DNA of 57,413 nucleotides, taken from contig URMF01000018.1 in the NCBI GenBank assembly GCA_900548855.1, positions 1 to 57,413 on the forward strand, given 5' to 3'. How positions within the stretch are numbered: the stretch's first letter is position 1; each line of letters starts with the position of its first letter. This document shows, in pieces, positions 26,015 to 33,369 of this stretch. The translations under genes and the position numbers were made by a program. A model generated the notes under the pieces. The model did not search any database. It was not told the DNA's origin and saw nothing but the letters and a program-made list of their open reading frames with translations. This DNA is from an uncultured Eubacteriales bacterium (lineage in GTDB: Bacteria > Bacillota > Clostridia > Lachnospirales > Lachnospiraceae).

Positions 26015-26060
26015 GTTGCCATGCATATGAGAAAAATGTCCAGTGGACATTTTTTGAGTG
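26015..26060. repeat. Terminator-linked repeat, copy 2
   Basis: GTTGCCATGCATATGAG followed by the palindromic core AATGTCCAGTGGACATT. Compared with copies 1 and 3 the two stem arms have changed together (GGTCC/GGACC to TGTCC/GGACA), which preserves pairing. Confidence 0.75.
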
Positions 26061-26087
26061 CAGATGGGATAATATCCGGCTGAAGGT

Positions 26088-26258
26088 TTCTAGTACAGCG
26101 ATTTGTAATTAACCGGACTTTATTCTTGTCTGAATCTTTGTCTGCATCGTTGCTTTTTCTTGACGTAGCCACCGCTACGCCTGCAAAAAAGCGCCTTGCA
26201 TACAAAAGATTCATTCTGCGAATAGAGTCCAGTTATTACAAAATCACTGTACTAGAGA
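26088..26258. mobile_element. 171-bp palindromic (MITE-like) element
   Basis: TTCTAGTACAG at the left end mirrors CTGTACTAGAG at the right, and the complementarity continues inward through ACCGGACTTTATTC/GAATAGAGTCCAGT and GAATCTTTGT/ACAAAAGATTC to the central GTAGCCACCGCTAC (26165-26178). The whole unit is one imperfect hairpin with no coding capacity of its own, lying inside an ABC transporter operon. Confidence 0.65.
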
Positions 26259-26294
26259 ATTTTTGGAAACGGATGCACGAAGGAAAAGGCAGGT

Positions 26295-26987
26295 ATGGAA
26301 ATGTCAACGATTATGGAACAGATGCCCATTGTATTTCATGCGTTAAACGTGGGCTTTTTACAAACATTAAAATTGTTTTTTGTCACTCTTTTGGGTGCAT
26401 TCCCGTTGGGATTGATTATTGCTTTTGGCTCAATGTCAGGGCTAAAGCCACTGCGTTATTTTACGCGGTTTATTGTTTGGATTATCCGGGGAACTCCATT
26501 GATGATTCAGCTCCTTATTGTGTATTATTTTCCGGGGCTGGTGCTTGGCAACGCCATATGGGGCGGCGGTGAGAACGGAAGATTTATGGCGGCGGCAGTT
26601 TCTTTTATCATAAATTATGCCTGCTATTTTTCGGAGATATACCGCGGCGGTATACAGAGTGTGCCAAAGGGACAACAGGAGGCAGGACTTGTGCTTGGCA
26701 TGACGAGGAGCCAGATTTTTTTCAAGGTTACGCTTTTGCAGATGGTTAAGCGTATTGTGCCGCCGATTTCTAACGAGGTGATAACACTGGTAAAGGATAC
26801 CTCACTTGCACGGATTATTGCCCTGCAGGAGATTATATGGGCAGGACAAGCCTTTTTAAAGGGTTCGCAGGGGATTTCCGGTGCGATTTGGCCATTGTTT
26901 TTTACTGCATTTTACTATCTGGTGTTCAGCGGCCTGCTTACGATATTTCTTGGCCGGCTCGAGAAGAAACTGGATTATTTTAGATAA
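26295..26987 (+). CDS. Amino-acid ABC transporter permease
   Basis: A 230-residue inner-membrane protein of the HisM/GlnP type with about five membrane helices. Features: TLKLFFVTLLGAFPLGLIIA, FIRGTPLMIQL-like WIIRGTPLMIQLLIVYY, and the ATPase-contact EAA loop region EAGLVLGMTRSQIFFKVTLL followed by PPISNEVITLVKDTSLARII. ATG 26295 (with an in-frame ATG two codons later as an alternative) follows AAGGAAAAGGCAGG. It lies between the binding-protein gene and the ATPase gene. Confidence 0.93.
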   Translation: MEMSTIMEQMPIVFHALNVGFLQTLKLFFVTLLGAFPLGLIIAFGSMSGLKPLRYFTRFIVWIIRGTPLMIQLLIVYYFPGLVLGNAIWGGGENGRFMAAAVSFIINYACYFSEIYRGGIQSVPKGQQEAGLVLGMTRSQIFFKVTLLQMVKRIVPPISNEVITLVKDTSLARIIALQEIIWAGQAFLKGSQGISGAIWPLFFTAFYYLVFSGLLTIFLGRLEKKLDYFR

Positions 26988-26999
26988 GGGGGTGGCGAA

Positions 27000-27785
27000 T
27001 TGGCAATTTTAGAGGTTCAAAATATTGAAAAAAGTTTTGGGGCAACCAAGATTTTAAAGGATATCAGCTTTTCTCTGGAACAGGGGCAGGCATTGGCGAT
27101 TATTGGCTCCTCCGGTTCGGGAAAGACCACCCTGCTCCGGTGTCTGAATTTTTTGGAGCGGCCGGACAGCGGAAAAATTATTGTGCAGGGAGAGACGCTA
27201 TTTGATGCGGAGACGGCAGGACAGGAGAGGGAGCAGGATATCCGCAAAAAGCGTCTGCATTTCGGCATGGTATTTCAATCATTTCATCTGTTTCCGCAGT
27301 ATACTGCCCTGCAGAATGTCATGCTGGCAGGACAGCTTTTAGCGAAGGAGGAACCGGATTTTAAAGTGCGTAAAAAGGAGATATTTGCCGAACTTGAGGA
27401 GAATGCGAAGGAACTTTTGGACAAAATGGGGCTTTCCGACCGGATATCCCATTACCCGCATCAGCTTTCCGGTGGTCAGCAGCAAAGAGTGGCAATTGCC
27501 AGAGCTCTCGCATTAAAGCCGGATATTTTATGTTTTGATGAGCCGACTTCGGCTTTGGACCCGGAACTGACCGGAGAAGTTTTAAAGGTAATCCGCAGTC
27601 TGGCGGAACAGAAAACCACGATGGTAATCGTTACGCATGAGATGGCGTTTGCAAGGGACGTGGCAGATCAGGTGATTTTTATGGATGGAGGAATCATTTT
27701 AGAGCAGGGAGAGGCCAGACAGGTGATTGAGCATCCAAAGGAGGAGCGCACAAAGCAGTTTTTGTCGCGCTTTGCAGAGAAATAA
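27000..27785 (+). CDS. Amino-acid ABC transporter ATP-binding protein
   Basis: A 261-residue ATPase powering the adjacent permease. Walker A GSSGSGKTT, Q-loop MVFQSFHLFPQ, signature LSGGQQQRVAIARAL, Walker B ILCFDEPTSALDPE and switch His in IVTHEMAFA. TTG start with AGGGGGTGG upstream; no better ATG nearby. It starts 12 bases after the permease gene and ends in a strong terminator. Confidence 0.95.
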   Translation: MAILEVQNIEKSFGATKILKDISFSLEQGQALAIIGSSGSGKTTLLRCLNFLERPDSGKIIVQGETLFDAETAGQEREQDIRKKRLHFGMVFQSFHLFPQYTALQNVMLAGQLLAKEEPDFKVRKKEIFAELEENAKELLDKMGLSDRISHYPHQLSGGQQQRVAIARALALKPDILCFDEPTSALDPELTGEVLKVIRSLAEQKTTMVIVTHEMAFARDVADQVIFMDGGIILEQGEARQVIEHPKEERTKQFLSRFAEK

Positions 27786-27802
27786 GGCATTGCACAAGCA
27801 GG

Positions 27803-27831
27803 AAAACCGGCAGTATTTATGCCGGTTTTTT
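27803..27831 (+). terminator. Terminator after the ABC transporter
   Basis: AAAACCGGCA pairs with TGCCGGTTTT across a GTATTTA loop, followed by TT. Confidence 0.9.
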
Positions 27832-27874
27832 GTTGCCAAGCATATGAGAAAATGGTCCGGTGGACCATTTTTGA
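27832..27874. repeat. Terminator-linked repeat, copy 3
   Basis: GTTGCCAAGCATATGAG followed by the perfect palindromic core AAATGGTCCGGTGGACCATT, starting at the last base of the terminator T-run. Confidence 0.8.
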
Positions 27875-27918
27875 GTTGCCATGCATAGATGAAAAAATTT
27901 TAGCCGGTGAATTTTATG
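27875..27918. repeat. Terminator-linked repeat, copy 4
   Basis: GTTGCCATGCATAGATGA followed by AAAAATTTTAGCCGGTGAAT, abutting copy 3 in direct orientation. The core has diverged, but flanking A/T-rich arms can still pair. Confidence 0.6.
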
Positions 27919-27924
27919 GAAGAA

Positions 27925-27953
27925 TTGAAAGTATCATTTATTTGTGATAGAAT
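27925..27953 (+). promoter_or_regulatory. Predicted promoter of pyrE
   Basis: TTGAAA (27925) and TAGAAT (27948) with a 17-base spacer, about 95 bases before pyrE. Confidence 0.65.
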
Positions 27954-28053
27954 AAGGAAAATATTATGAAGCTTATCAAAAAGTGCATAGCACAGATGTC
28001 TGAGAGATAACAAAATACTGGAACCCCAGTAAAATAAAGGAGAAGCAGGAACA

Positions 28054-28728
28054 ATGGAACAGTATAAGAAAGAATTTATTGAGTTTATGATTGACTGTAA
28101 CGTATTAAAATTTGGTGACTTTGTAACAAAGAGTGGAAGAAAGACGCCTTTTTTCGTAAATACGGGATTTTACAGGACTGGTTCCCAGCTGAAAAGACTG
28201 GGAGAGTATTATGCAGAGGCAATCAACAGTGAATTTGGTATGGATTTTGATGTATTGTTTGGACCGGCTTACAAGGGAATCCCTCTTACCGTTGCCACCA
28301 CTATGGCAATTGCTGAGATGTATGATGAAGATATCCGGTATTGCTCTAACCGTAAGGAGGTAAAAGACCATGGTGACAAAGGAATCCTGTTGGGAAGTCC
28401 GATTGAGGATGGCGACAGGGTTGTCATCATTGAGGATGTGACTACAGCGGGTACTTCTATCGAAGAGACATTGCCAATTATCAAGGCACAGGGAAAGGTA
28501 GACATGGCAGGTATGGTTGTGTCTGTAGACCGTATGGAGCGGGGACAGGGAACCAAGTCAGCACTTAAGGAGATAGAAGAAAGATATGGGTTTCAGACCA
28601 CCTCTATTGTTACAATGGAAGAGGTAGTAGAGCATTTATATAATAAGCCATACAAGGGAAAAATTATCATAGATGACACGTTAAAGTCAGCAATTGATGC
28701 ATATTACGAGCAATATGGAGCAAAGTAG
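28054..28728 (+). CDS. pyrE: Orotate phosphoribosyltransferase
   Basis: A 224-residue enzyme joining orotate to PRPP to make OMP. The PRPP-binding loop is VVIIEDVTTAGTSIEETLP; FGPAYKGIPLTVATTMA and YCSNRKEVKDHGDKG are family-conserved. AAGGAG lies upstream of the ATG. It completes the late pyrimidine steps with pyrD and pyrF but is separated from them by the ABC transporter and has its own promoter. Confidence 0.96.
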   Translation: MEQYKKEFIEFMIDCNVLKFGDFVTKSGRKTPFFVNTGFYRTGSQLKRLGEYYAEAINSEFGMDFDVLFGPAYKGIPLTVATTMAIAEMYDEDIRYCSNRKEVKDHGDKGILLGSPIEDGDRVVIIEDVTTAGTSIEETLPIIKAQGKVDMAGMVVSVDRMERGQGTKSALKEIEERYGFQTTSIVTMEEVVEHLYNKPYKGKIIIDDTLKSAIDAYYEQYGAK

Positions 28729-28757
28729 ATGATAAAAAGCAAAATTGGAGGTATTGT

Positions 28758-28910
28758 ATGAACGAGAAAGTTTATAAGACAATGAAAAAGGTTGGAGCTT
28801 GGAATATTGTATTCGGAATCATACTGATTGTAGTGGGTGTGACAGTAGGAGTTCTTCAGATTGTACATGGCAGTAAGCTGTTGGCAGATAAAAAGGAAAT
28901 TATGTTTTAA
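28758..28910 (+). CDS. Small single-span membrane protein
   Basis: A 50-residue ORF beginning MNEKVYKTMKKVGAWN, with one hydrophobic helix (IVFGIILIVVGVTVGVLQIV) and a short basic/polar tail. TTGGAGG lies 7 bases before the ATG and a terminator follows 18 bases after the stop, so it is probably expressed, likely with pyrE 29 bases upstream. No known family is recognised. Confidence 0.6.
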   Translation: MNEKVYKTMKKVGAWNIVFGIILIVVGVTVGVLQIVHGSKLLADKKEIMF

Positions 28911-28928
28911 AAATAATGAATATAAAGG

Positions 28929-28958
28929 GCAGACGTATTTAGTTATGTCTGCTTTTTT
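28929..28958 (+). terminator. Terminator after the small membrane protein
   Basis: GCAGAC pairs with GTCTGC across a 12-base loop, followed by TTTTTT. Confidence 0.85.
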
Positions 28959-29069
28959 GAGGGGAACGCATGGATGAGATATTGTGTCAGTGCACATGAA
29001 AAACAGGAGAGGAAATGAAAAGACAAAGCAATTTTTAAAGAAATTGACGTATCAGAGGAGGATAGGATA

Positions 29070-29372
29070 ATGGTTAAACATGTTATTTTGTGGAAATTAA
29101 AGGGAGAATTATCCAGTCAGGAAAAGCAGGATGTTCTGATGGGAATGAAGGAGCATTTAGAGGCATTAGTCGGAGTGGTTCCAGGACTTATCCGTTTAAA
29201 AATTGTAGTAAACGGACTGGAATCCTCTAATGCAGATGTGATGCTGGACAGTGAACTGGAAAGTGTAGAGGCATTGAGGGGATATCAGATACACCCGGAG
29301 CATGTGAAAACAGCCGACACATATGTACGTCCCTATACAGAGCTCCGCATGTGCATGGATTATGAAGTGTAG
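29070..29372 (+). CDS. Dabb-family (stress-responsive A/B barrel) protein
   Basis: A 100-residue dimeric alpha-beta barrel domain. It has the family start MVKHVILWKLK, the helix LVGVVPGLIRLKI and the end sequence YQIHPEHVKTADTYVRPYT. GAGGAGG lies upstream of the ATG. The fold occurs in small enzymes and stress proteins of mostly unknown substrate; nothing in the neighbourhood narrows it. Confidence 0.88.
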   Translation: MVKHVILWKLKGELSSQEKQDVLMGMKEHLEALVGVVPGLIRLKIVVNGLESSNADVMLDSELESVEALRGYQIHPEHVKTADTYVRPYTELRMCMDYEV

Positions 29373-29383
29373 GAAAACAGGAC

Positions 29384-29412
29384 TTGCAATATTGGATGTT
29401 TTTGCATATAAT
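29384..29412 (+). promoter_or_regulatory. Predicted promoter of the Lsa-like ABC-F leader
   Basis: TTGCAA (29384) and TATAAT (29407) with a 17-base spacer. The coding start is at 29777, so the transcript would have an unusually long leader of about 355 bases. Confidence 0.75.
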
Positions 29413-29510
29413 ATATATGTTTGATTCGTCAGTTGCGCATAGGATGGAGATTGACTGATTTAAGCTGCTTGTCATTTGATGCGTGCAATTTAGAAGAAAA
29501 GAGGTGCGGC

Positions 29511-29522
29511 ATGAGGAGATAA
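29511..29522 (+). CDS. Three-codon leader ORF (Met-Arg-Arg)
   Basis: ATG AGG AGA TAA, preceded by GAGGTGCGGC as ribosome binding site. Its stop codon overlaps the first bases of the 5' arm of the downstream terminator-like hairpin. Minimal leader peptides rich in Arg are known as drug-dependent stalling sequences in some resistance genes; here the role is inferred from position. Confidence 0.4.
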   Translation: MRR

Positions 29523-29610
29523 TCTATCTTTTACAAAATGAGAACATAAGATGTGCAATGCATAAGGCATTGTTTAATTGTTATGTTATCAAAGGATAGA
29601 TTCTATTTTT
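29521..29610 (+). terminator. Nested leader hairpin, first attenuator candidate
   Basis: AATCTATC (29521) pairs with GATAGATT (29595), AACATAA (29543) with TTATGTT (29581), and CAATGC (29556) with GCATTG (29567) around ATAAG, then CTATTTTT. All three stems are perfect and concentric. Confidence 0.7.
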
Positions 29611-29702
29611 ATGCCGTAATTAAGATAATTAGAGCTGCAGTATGGATTGTCAGGTATTTCTTCTAAGAGATAATGCATCCGTATCCATATATCTAAAAAA
29701 AT

Positions 29703-29735
29703 AGGAATCGTTTGATAACAGACGGTTCCTTTTGT
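29703..29735 (+). terminator. Second attenuator candidate before the ABC-F gene
   Basis: AGGAATCGT (29703) pairs with ACGGTTCCT (29722), one G-U pair included, followed by TTTTG. It ends 42 bases before the ABC-F start codon. An ATGGAT/ATCCAT pair lies just upstream. Confidence 0.7.
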
Positions 29736-29776
29736 ATTGCATGGATTTACTACAAATATGCAGGGAGCGTGATAAT

Positions 29777-31312
29777 ATGGCACAGATTAATGTATCAAAT
29801 TTGACCTTCTGTTATGAAGGCAGTTATGATAATATTTTTGAAAATGTATCCTTTCAGGTGGATACGGCATGGAAGCTAGGGATGATTGGGCGGAACGGAA
29901 AGGGCAAAACCACCTTTTTGAATTTACTGCTTGGTAAATATGAATATGCAGGAAGCATCCAGTCACCCCTTATGTTTGAATATTTTCCATTTCCTATTAA
30001 GGAGGAATGGGAAGAATTATGCACAATTGAATGGATGGAACAAATTTATCCGGATTATGAGTTATGGAAAATCTGTATAGAGCTTGACTTATTAAAATTA
30101 GATGCTGATTTACTCTACCGGAAATGGAATACCTTAAGCCATGGAGAACGGACAAAGCTGATGTTGGCAGTTTTATTTTCTAAGGAGAGTAGTTTTTTGC
30201 TAATTGATGAACCCACCAATCATTTGGATATTTATGCAAGAGAACTGGTGAAGAAATATCTGAACCGGAAATCAGGATTTATTCTGGTTTCTCATGACCG
30301 GAATTTAATGGATGGTTGTGTCGACCATGTGCTGGTTTTGGAGAGAAACCAGATTATAGTGGAGAGAGGCAATTTTAGTTCATGGTGGGAGAACAAACAG
30401 AAGAGAGACCAGTTTGAACAGGCAGAGAATGATAGATTAAAAAAAGATATTAAAAAACTACAAAAAGCTGCGAGACAGGCAGGACAGTGGGCAGACAAGG
30501 TAGAATCCACAAAAATTGGTTTTGACCCGGTTAAGGATAATAACCGTAGTATAGATACGAGGGCATATATTGGAGAAAAATCAAGGAGGATGCAGCAAAG
30601 AAGAAAAAATTTGGAACACCGGCAGCAAAACGCCATTGAACAAAAGGAGGGGATGTTAAAAAATATAGAGACACCGACAGAATTAAAAATGATGCCTCTT
30701 TCCCATCATAAGGAATTACTGATTCGTGCAGAAAACGCAGGTATTTTTTATGGGGAAAAAGAGGTGGTGAAAAATCTTAACTTGGAACTCAGGCAGGGGG
30801 AACGATTATTGCTCTCAGGAGGGAATGGTTGTGGAAAATCCAGTGTGATTAAAGCAATTCTGGATTTAGACCAAGTGGAGATATTAGGCAACCCTGTTCC
30901 AGGCAAAGTAAAAAGAACGGGAATATTTGAAGTTCCAAAGGGGCTTAAGGTTTCATATATTAGCCAGGATACTTCCTGTTTGAAAGGCAGGTTAGAAGAG
31001 TATATAGACAGACTGAAGCTTTCCGAAAGTCTGTTTAAATCCATTTTAAGGCAGCTGGACTTAGACAGAGTACAATTTGACAAAAATATAGAGGAGTATT
31101 CCGAAGGACAGAAAAAGAAAGTGCTGATAGCAGGCAGCCTTCTCTCCCAGGCACATTTGTATGTGTGGGACGAACCCCTTAATTATATTGATGTATTTAC
31201 CAGAATGCAATTGGAACAGTTGATTTTAAGAGTGCAGCCTACTATGCTATTGGTGGAACATGACATGGCATTTGGACAGAAATGTGCAACAAAGGTATTG
31301 GAGATTGGTTGA
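29777..31312 (+). CDS. Lsa-like ABC-F ribosome-protection ATPase
   Basis: A 511-residue soluble double-ABC ATPase. Domain 1: GRNGKGKTT, LSHGERTKLM, FLLIDEPTNHLD, LVSHDR; domain 2: GGNGCGKSS, YSEGQKKKVL, LYVWDEPLNYID. The inter-domain linker (about 205-320) with IDTRAYIGEKSRRM and the YVWDEPLNYID variant resemble the Lsa group of antibiotic-resistance ABC-F proteins, which displace lincosamides, pleuromutilins and streptogramin A from the ribosome. Start 29777 follows GGGAG; the frame opens further upstream without a site. Leader hairpins and a mini-ORF suggest drug-inducible attenuation. Actual resistance is an inference, and a divergent specificity is possible. Confidence 0.85.
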   Translation: MAQINVSNLTFCYEGSYDNIFENVSFQVDTAWKLGMIGRNGKGKTTFLNLLLGKYEYAGSIQSPLMFEYFPFPIKEEWEELCTIEWMEQIYPDYELWKICIELDLLKLDADLLYRKWNTLSHGERTKLMLAVLFSKESSFLLIDEPTNHLDIYARELVKKYLNRKSGFILVSHDRNLMDGCVDHVLVLERNQIIVERGNFSSWWENKQKRDQFEQAENDRLKKDIKKLQKAARQAGQWADKVESTKIGFDPVKDNNRSIDTRAYIGEKSRRMQQRRKNLEHRQQNAIEQKEGMLKNIETPTELKMMPLSHHKELLIRAENAGIFYGEKEVVKNLNLELRQGERLLLSGGNGCGKSSVIKAILDLDQVEILGNPVPGKVKRTGIFEVPKGLKVSYISQDTSCLKGRLEEYIDRLKLSESLFKSILRQLDLDRVQFDKNIEEYSEGQKKKVLIAGSLLSQAHLYVWDEPLNYIDVFTRMQLEQLILRVQPTMLLVEHDMAFGQKCATKVLEIG

Positions 31313-31330
31313 CATAATGTAATAATGGAA

Positions 31331-31367
31331 GAACCCGTATGAACGAAAGATTCATACGGGCTCTTTT
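31331..31367. terminator. Bidirectional terminator
   Basis: GAACCCGTATGAA pairs with TTCATACGGGCTC, followed by TTTT on the plus strand and preceded by A/T-rich sequence for the convergent gene. Confidence 0.85.
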
Positions 31368-32247
31368 AAGAAAAGAGACATATAGGGCCAGAAAGTACTT
31401 CCCTTGCAACATAAAGGGTACTGTCGGCTCTGGCACTCATGCTCCATTTGACCAAAGTCATGGAACAGTTCTCTACTTCAATGCAGGTAATACAGCGGGG
31501 GTGTACACAGCTTCCGGTATTGTAATAATGTGCAGGCTCCTCAGGAAGGATAGAACGGTGGGTATGACCGGTAACCAGAATGCGGTCATTTGCGGCTGCC
31601 CATTTGTTCAACCGTTCTTCACATTTGTTTTTTATATGATAGTTTTTTGCTGCACTGGTGGGGTCTAAAACTCCAAAATTTTCCAGTGGACGCCAGAGAT
31701 ACCGGACAAAAAACTGGGATAAGGGCCAGAAAGTGGAGTTTAATAGGCTTGCCTGATGCCCGTGGGTCAGATACAAAGCTTTATCCGGTGATTTTAGAGA
31801 GCGCAGGATAATGCTCTCATGAAAGGTAAGCTCTGGAAACAGAGGCTGTGGCTTTTGTGTTTCTGTACAGAAGTAAGTACAGCATTTCTTTTGGCTGTAA
31901 TTTTTCTTCTTTTTGATGATATCATGGTTGCCATAGAGCATATAGAGGCGGTTTTCCTTATAAAACAGGGAGAACATCCAAAATATATTGCTGTGTACTT
32001 CAATGATAGCTTCCATATTCCGGTTTTCCCAAAGTTCATCTCCGTCCCCCAGTTCAATATAGGAAAAGCCAGCCTGGTAATAGTGTTTTAAGGCCGCAAA
32101 ATATAGGTGCTGGTTTTTTAGGAAATTATCAGATGAGGTGCCAACACCCCGGTGGCAGTCGCTGATTAGGACATATTTGGTGCCGGTACCAAGGGGAAGC
32201 TCCAGGGCATTTTCAAAAGCATGGTTCAGACGGGATGTTGTACTCAT
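31366..32247 (-). CDS. Calcineurin-like metallophosphoesterase
   Basis: A 293-residue protein with all five metallophosphoesterase blocks: ISDCHRG, LGDGDELWE, YGNHDII, THGHQ and TGHTHRS. No signal peptide or membrane segment is seen, so it is probably cytoplasmic. The DGDE variant differs from the usual GDxxD but keeps the acidic ligand. Its ATG overlaps the stop of the DUF4474 gene (ATGA), so the two are translated together. The stop lies within the shared terminator. Substrate unknown; related proteins act on phosphodiester or pyrophosphate bonds. Confidence 0.85.
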   Translation of the reverse strand: MSTTSRLNHAFENALELPLGTGTKYVLISDCHRGVGTSSDNFLKNQHLYFAALKHYYQAGFSYIELGDGDELWENRNMEAIIEVHSNIFWMFSLFYKENRLYMLYGNHDIIKKKKNYSQKKCCTYFCTETQKPQPLFPELTFHESIILRSLKSPDKALYLTHGHQASLLNSTFWPLSQFFVRYLWRPLENFGVLDPTSAAKNYHIKNKCEERLNKWAAANDRILVTGHTHRSILPEEPAHYYNTGSCVHPRCITCIEVENCSMTLVKWSMSARADSTLYVAREVLSGPICLFS

Positions 32248-33161
32248 ACATGTTTCCTCATACAGCGTTTTTTGCGGTGACAGCGTTTGTTAAACCGGTG
32301 CAGGCGTAGTGTTTTACGGAAGGCAAATGGAAGATAATAATACAGATATAATATCCGGTCTTCTGTCAACATAAATGGTCTGGTAATCCATAGATACAAT
32401 TTGCAGAAAAGTTTATTTTTCCATTGGGAAAAACGGCACCAGAACCGGGTAAGAAGCTTCTTTTCCTCCTGTTTGGGTTCACAGAAGGTGAGGGAAAGTT
32501 TCAGTCCATAGACCTGGAAATCCTTTGACGTATAGCCTGCCTGATACAGACCGTCAATAAAGGCAGATAACATGTCACTGTCAGGGAAGGTGAGACTGCC
32601 GTTTAAACAAAGCTCAGAGGGATTGGAAAAAAAGCCTGTTAAAAAGGCGGTGAGCCACCAGTGTTTTTTGGATACCCGGACATAGTCGCCCTCCTGGTTA
32701 TATAACAGAAGAGAGCAGGGAAGCATTTCATCATCATCTACAGCGTTAAACAGAGTGGTCTTGTAATCTTCGGCTGAAATAATGTGGTCTGCATGGTAGA
32801 TACCGATTTCCCCTCCGGTGTTGATGCCGTACTGTCCCTTCCAAAATTCAATGAGCCATGTTTTGCCGTCATAATCAAAATAGATGGGGAGGCAGTGGAA
32901 TACCATCTGGAAACGGGGAGCCATATAATCATAGAGATAGGTGTAGCCGGTTTTCCGCTGCCATGCATCAATTGCAGAGGAAAAGAATCCATAGTTGCAA
33001 TGGTAGCAATATCCAAAGGGTTCTACTAATTCTTCTAAAAGACAACATTTTTTGCATTTATCCATGCACCTGATTTTGGCAATGATTTTCTTTTTTTTGA
33101 AATGGAAGAAAATGCAGAAAAACAGGGCAGCACAAAGAAGAATAAAAAGAAAATAATACAT
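32244..33161 (-). CDS. DUF4474 membrane protein
   Basis: A protein of 305 residues (308 from ATG 33170). One N-terminal membrane helix with basic flank (FHFKKKK) is followed by a Cys-rich stretch (CMDKCKKCCLLEE, CYHCNY) that may bind metal. The central part AIDAWQRKTGYTYLYD, IYFDYDGKTWLIEFWKGQYG and GGEIGIYHA is the conserved core I recognise as DUF4474. The tail is basic. The AGG site abuts the first ATG, so 33161 is favoured. Co-transcribed and translationally coupled to the metallophosphoesterase. Function unknown. Confidence 0.75.
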   Translation of the reverse strand: MYYFLFILLCAALFFCIFFHFKKKKIIAKIRCMDKCKKCCLLEELVEPFGYCYHCNYGFFSSAIDAWQRKTGYTYLYDYMAPRFQMVFHCLPIYFDYDGKTWLIEFWKGQYGINTGGEIGIYHADHIISAEDYKTTLFNAVDDDEMLPCSLLLYNQEGDYVRVSKKHWWLTAFLTGFFSNPSELCLNGSLTFPDSDMLSAFIDGLYQAGYTSKDFQVYGLKLSLTFCEPKQEEKKLLTRFWCRFSQWKNKLFCKLYLWITRPFMLTEDRILYLYYYLPFAFRKTLRLHRFNKRCHRKKRCMRKHV

Positions 33162-33369
33162 AACATACATCCTATGTGGTTTTACTTTATTTTATGCCAT
33201 GAGAGAAGGAAAGTGCGTAAAGTTTTAATCCGAAACGGTATATTTTAAGAAAGTCTTTCCATACTATAATTAGTGTAATTTTAAAACAGACACACCGGAG
33301 TTTTATTACAATTGTTAGAAAGGCTGTTTTTTTGAGGTATATCCGGTTTGTTGGAAAAGAGGTTCAGGT

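Noticed and set aside
26126..26572. 148-codon plus-strand ORF overlapping the permease gene
   Set aside because: Its first part lies in the 171-bp palindrome and the rest is out of frame within a clear ABC permease gene.
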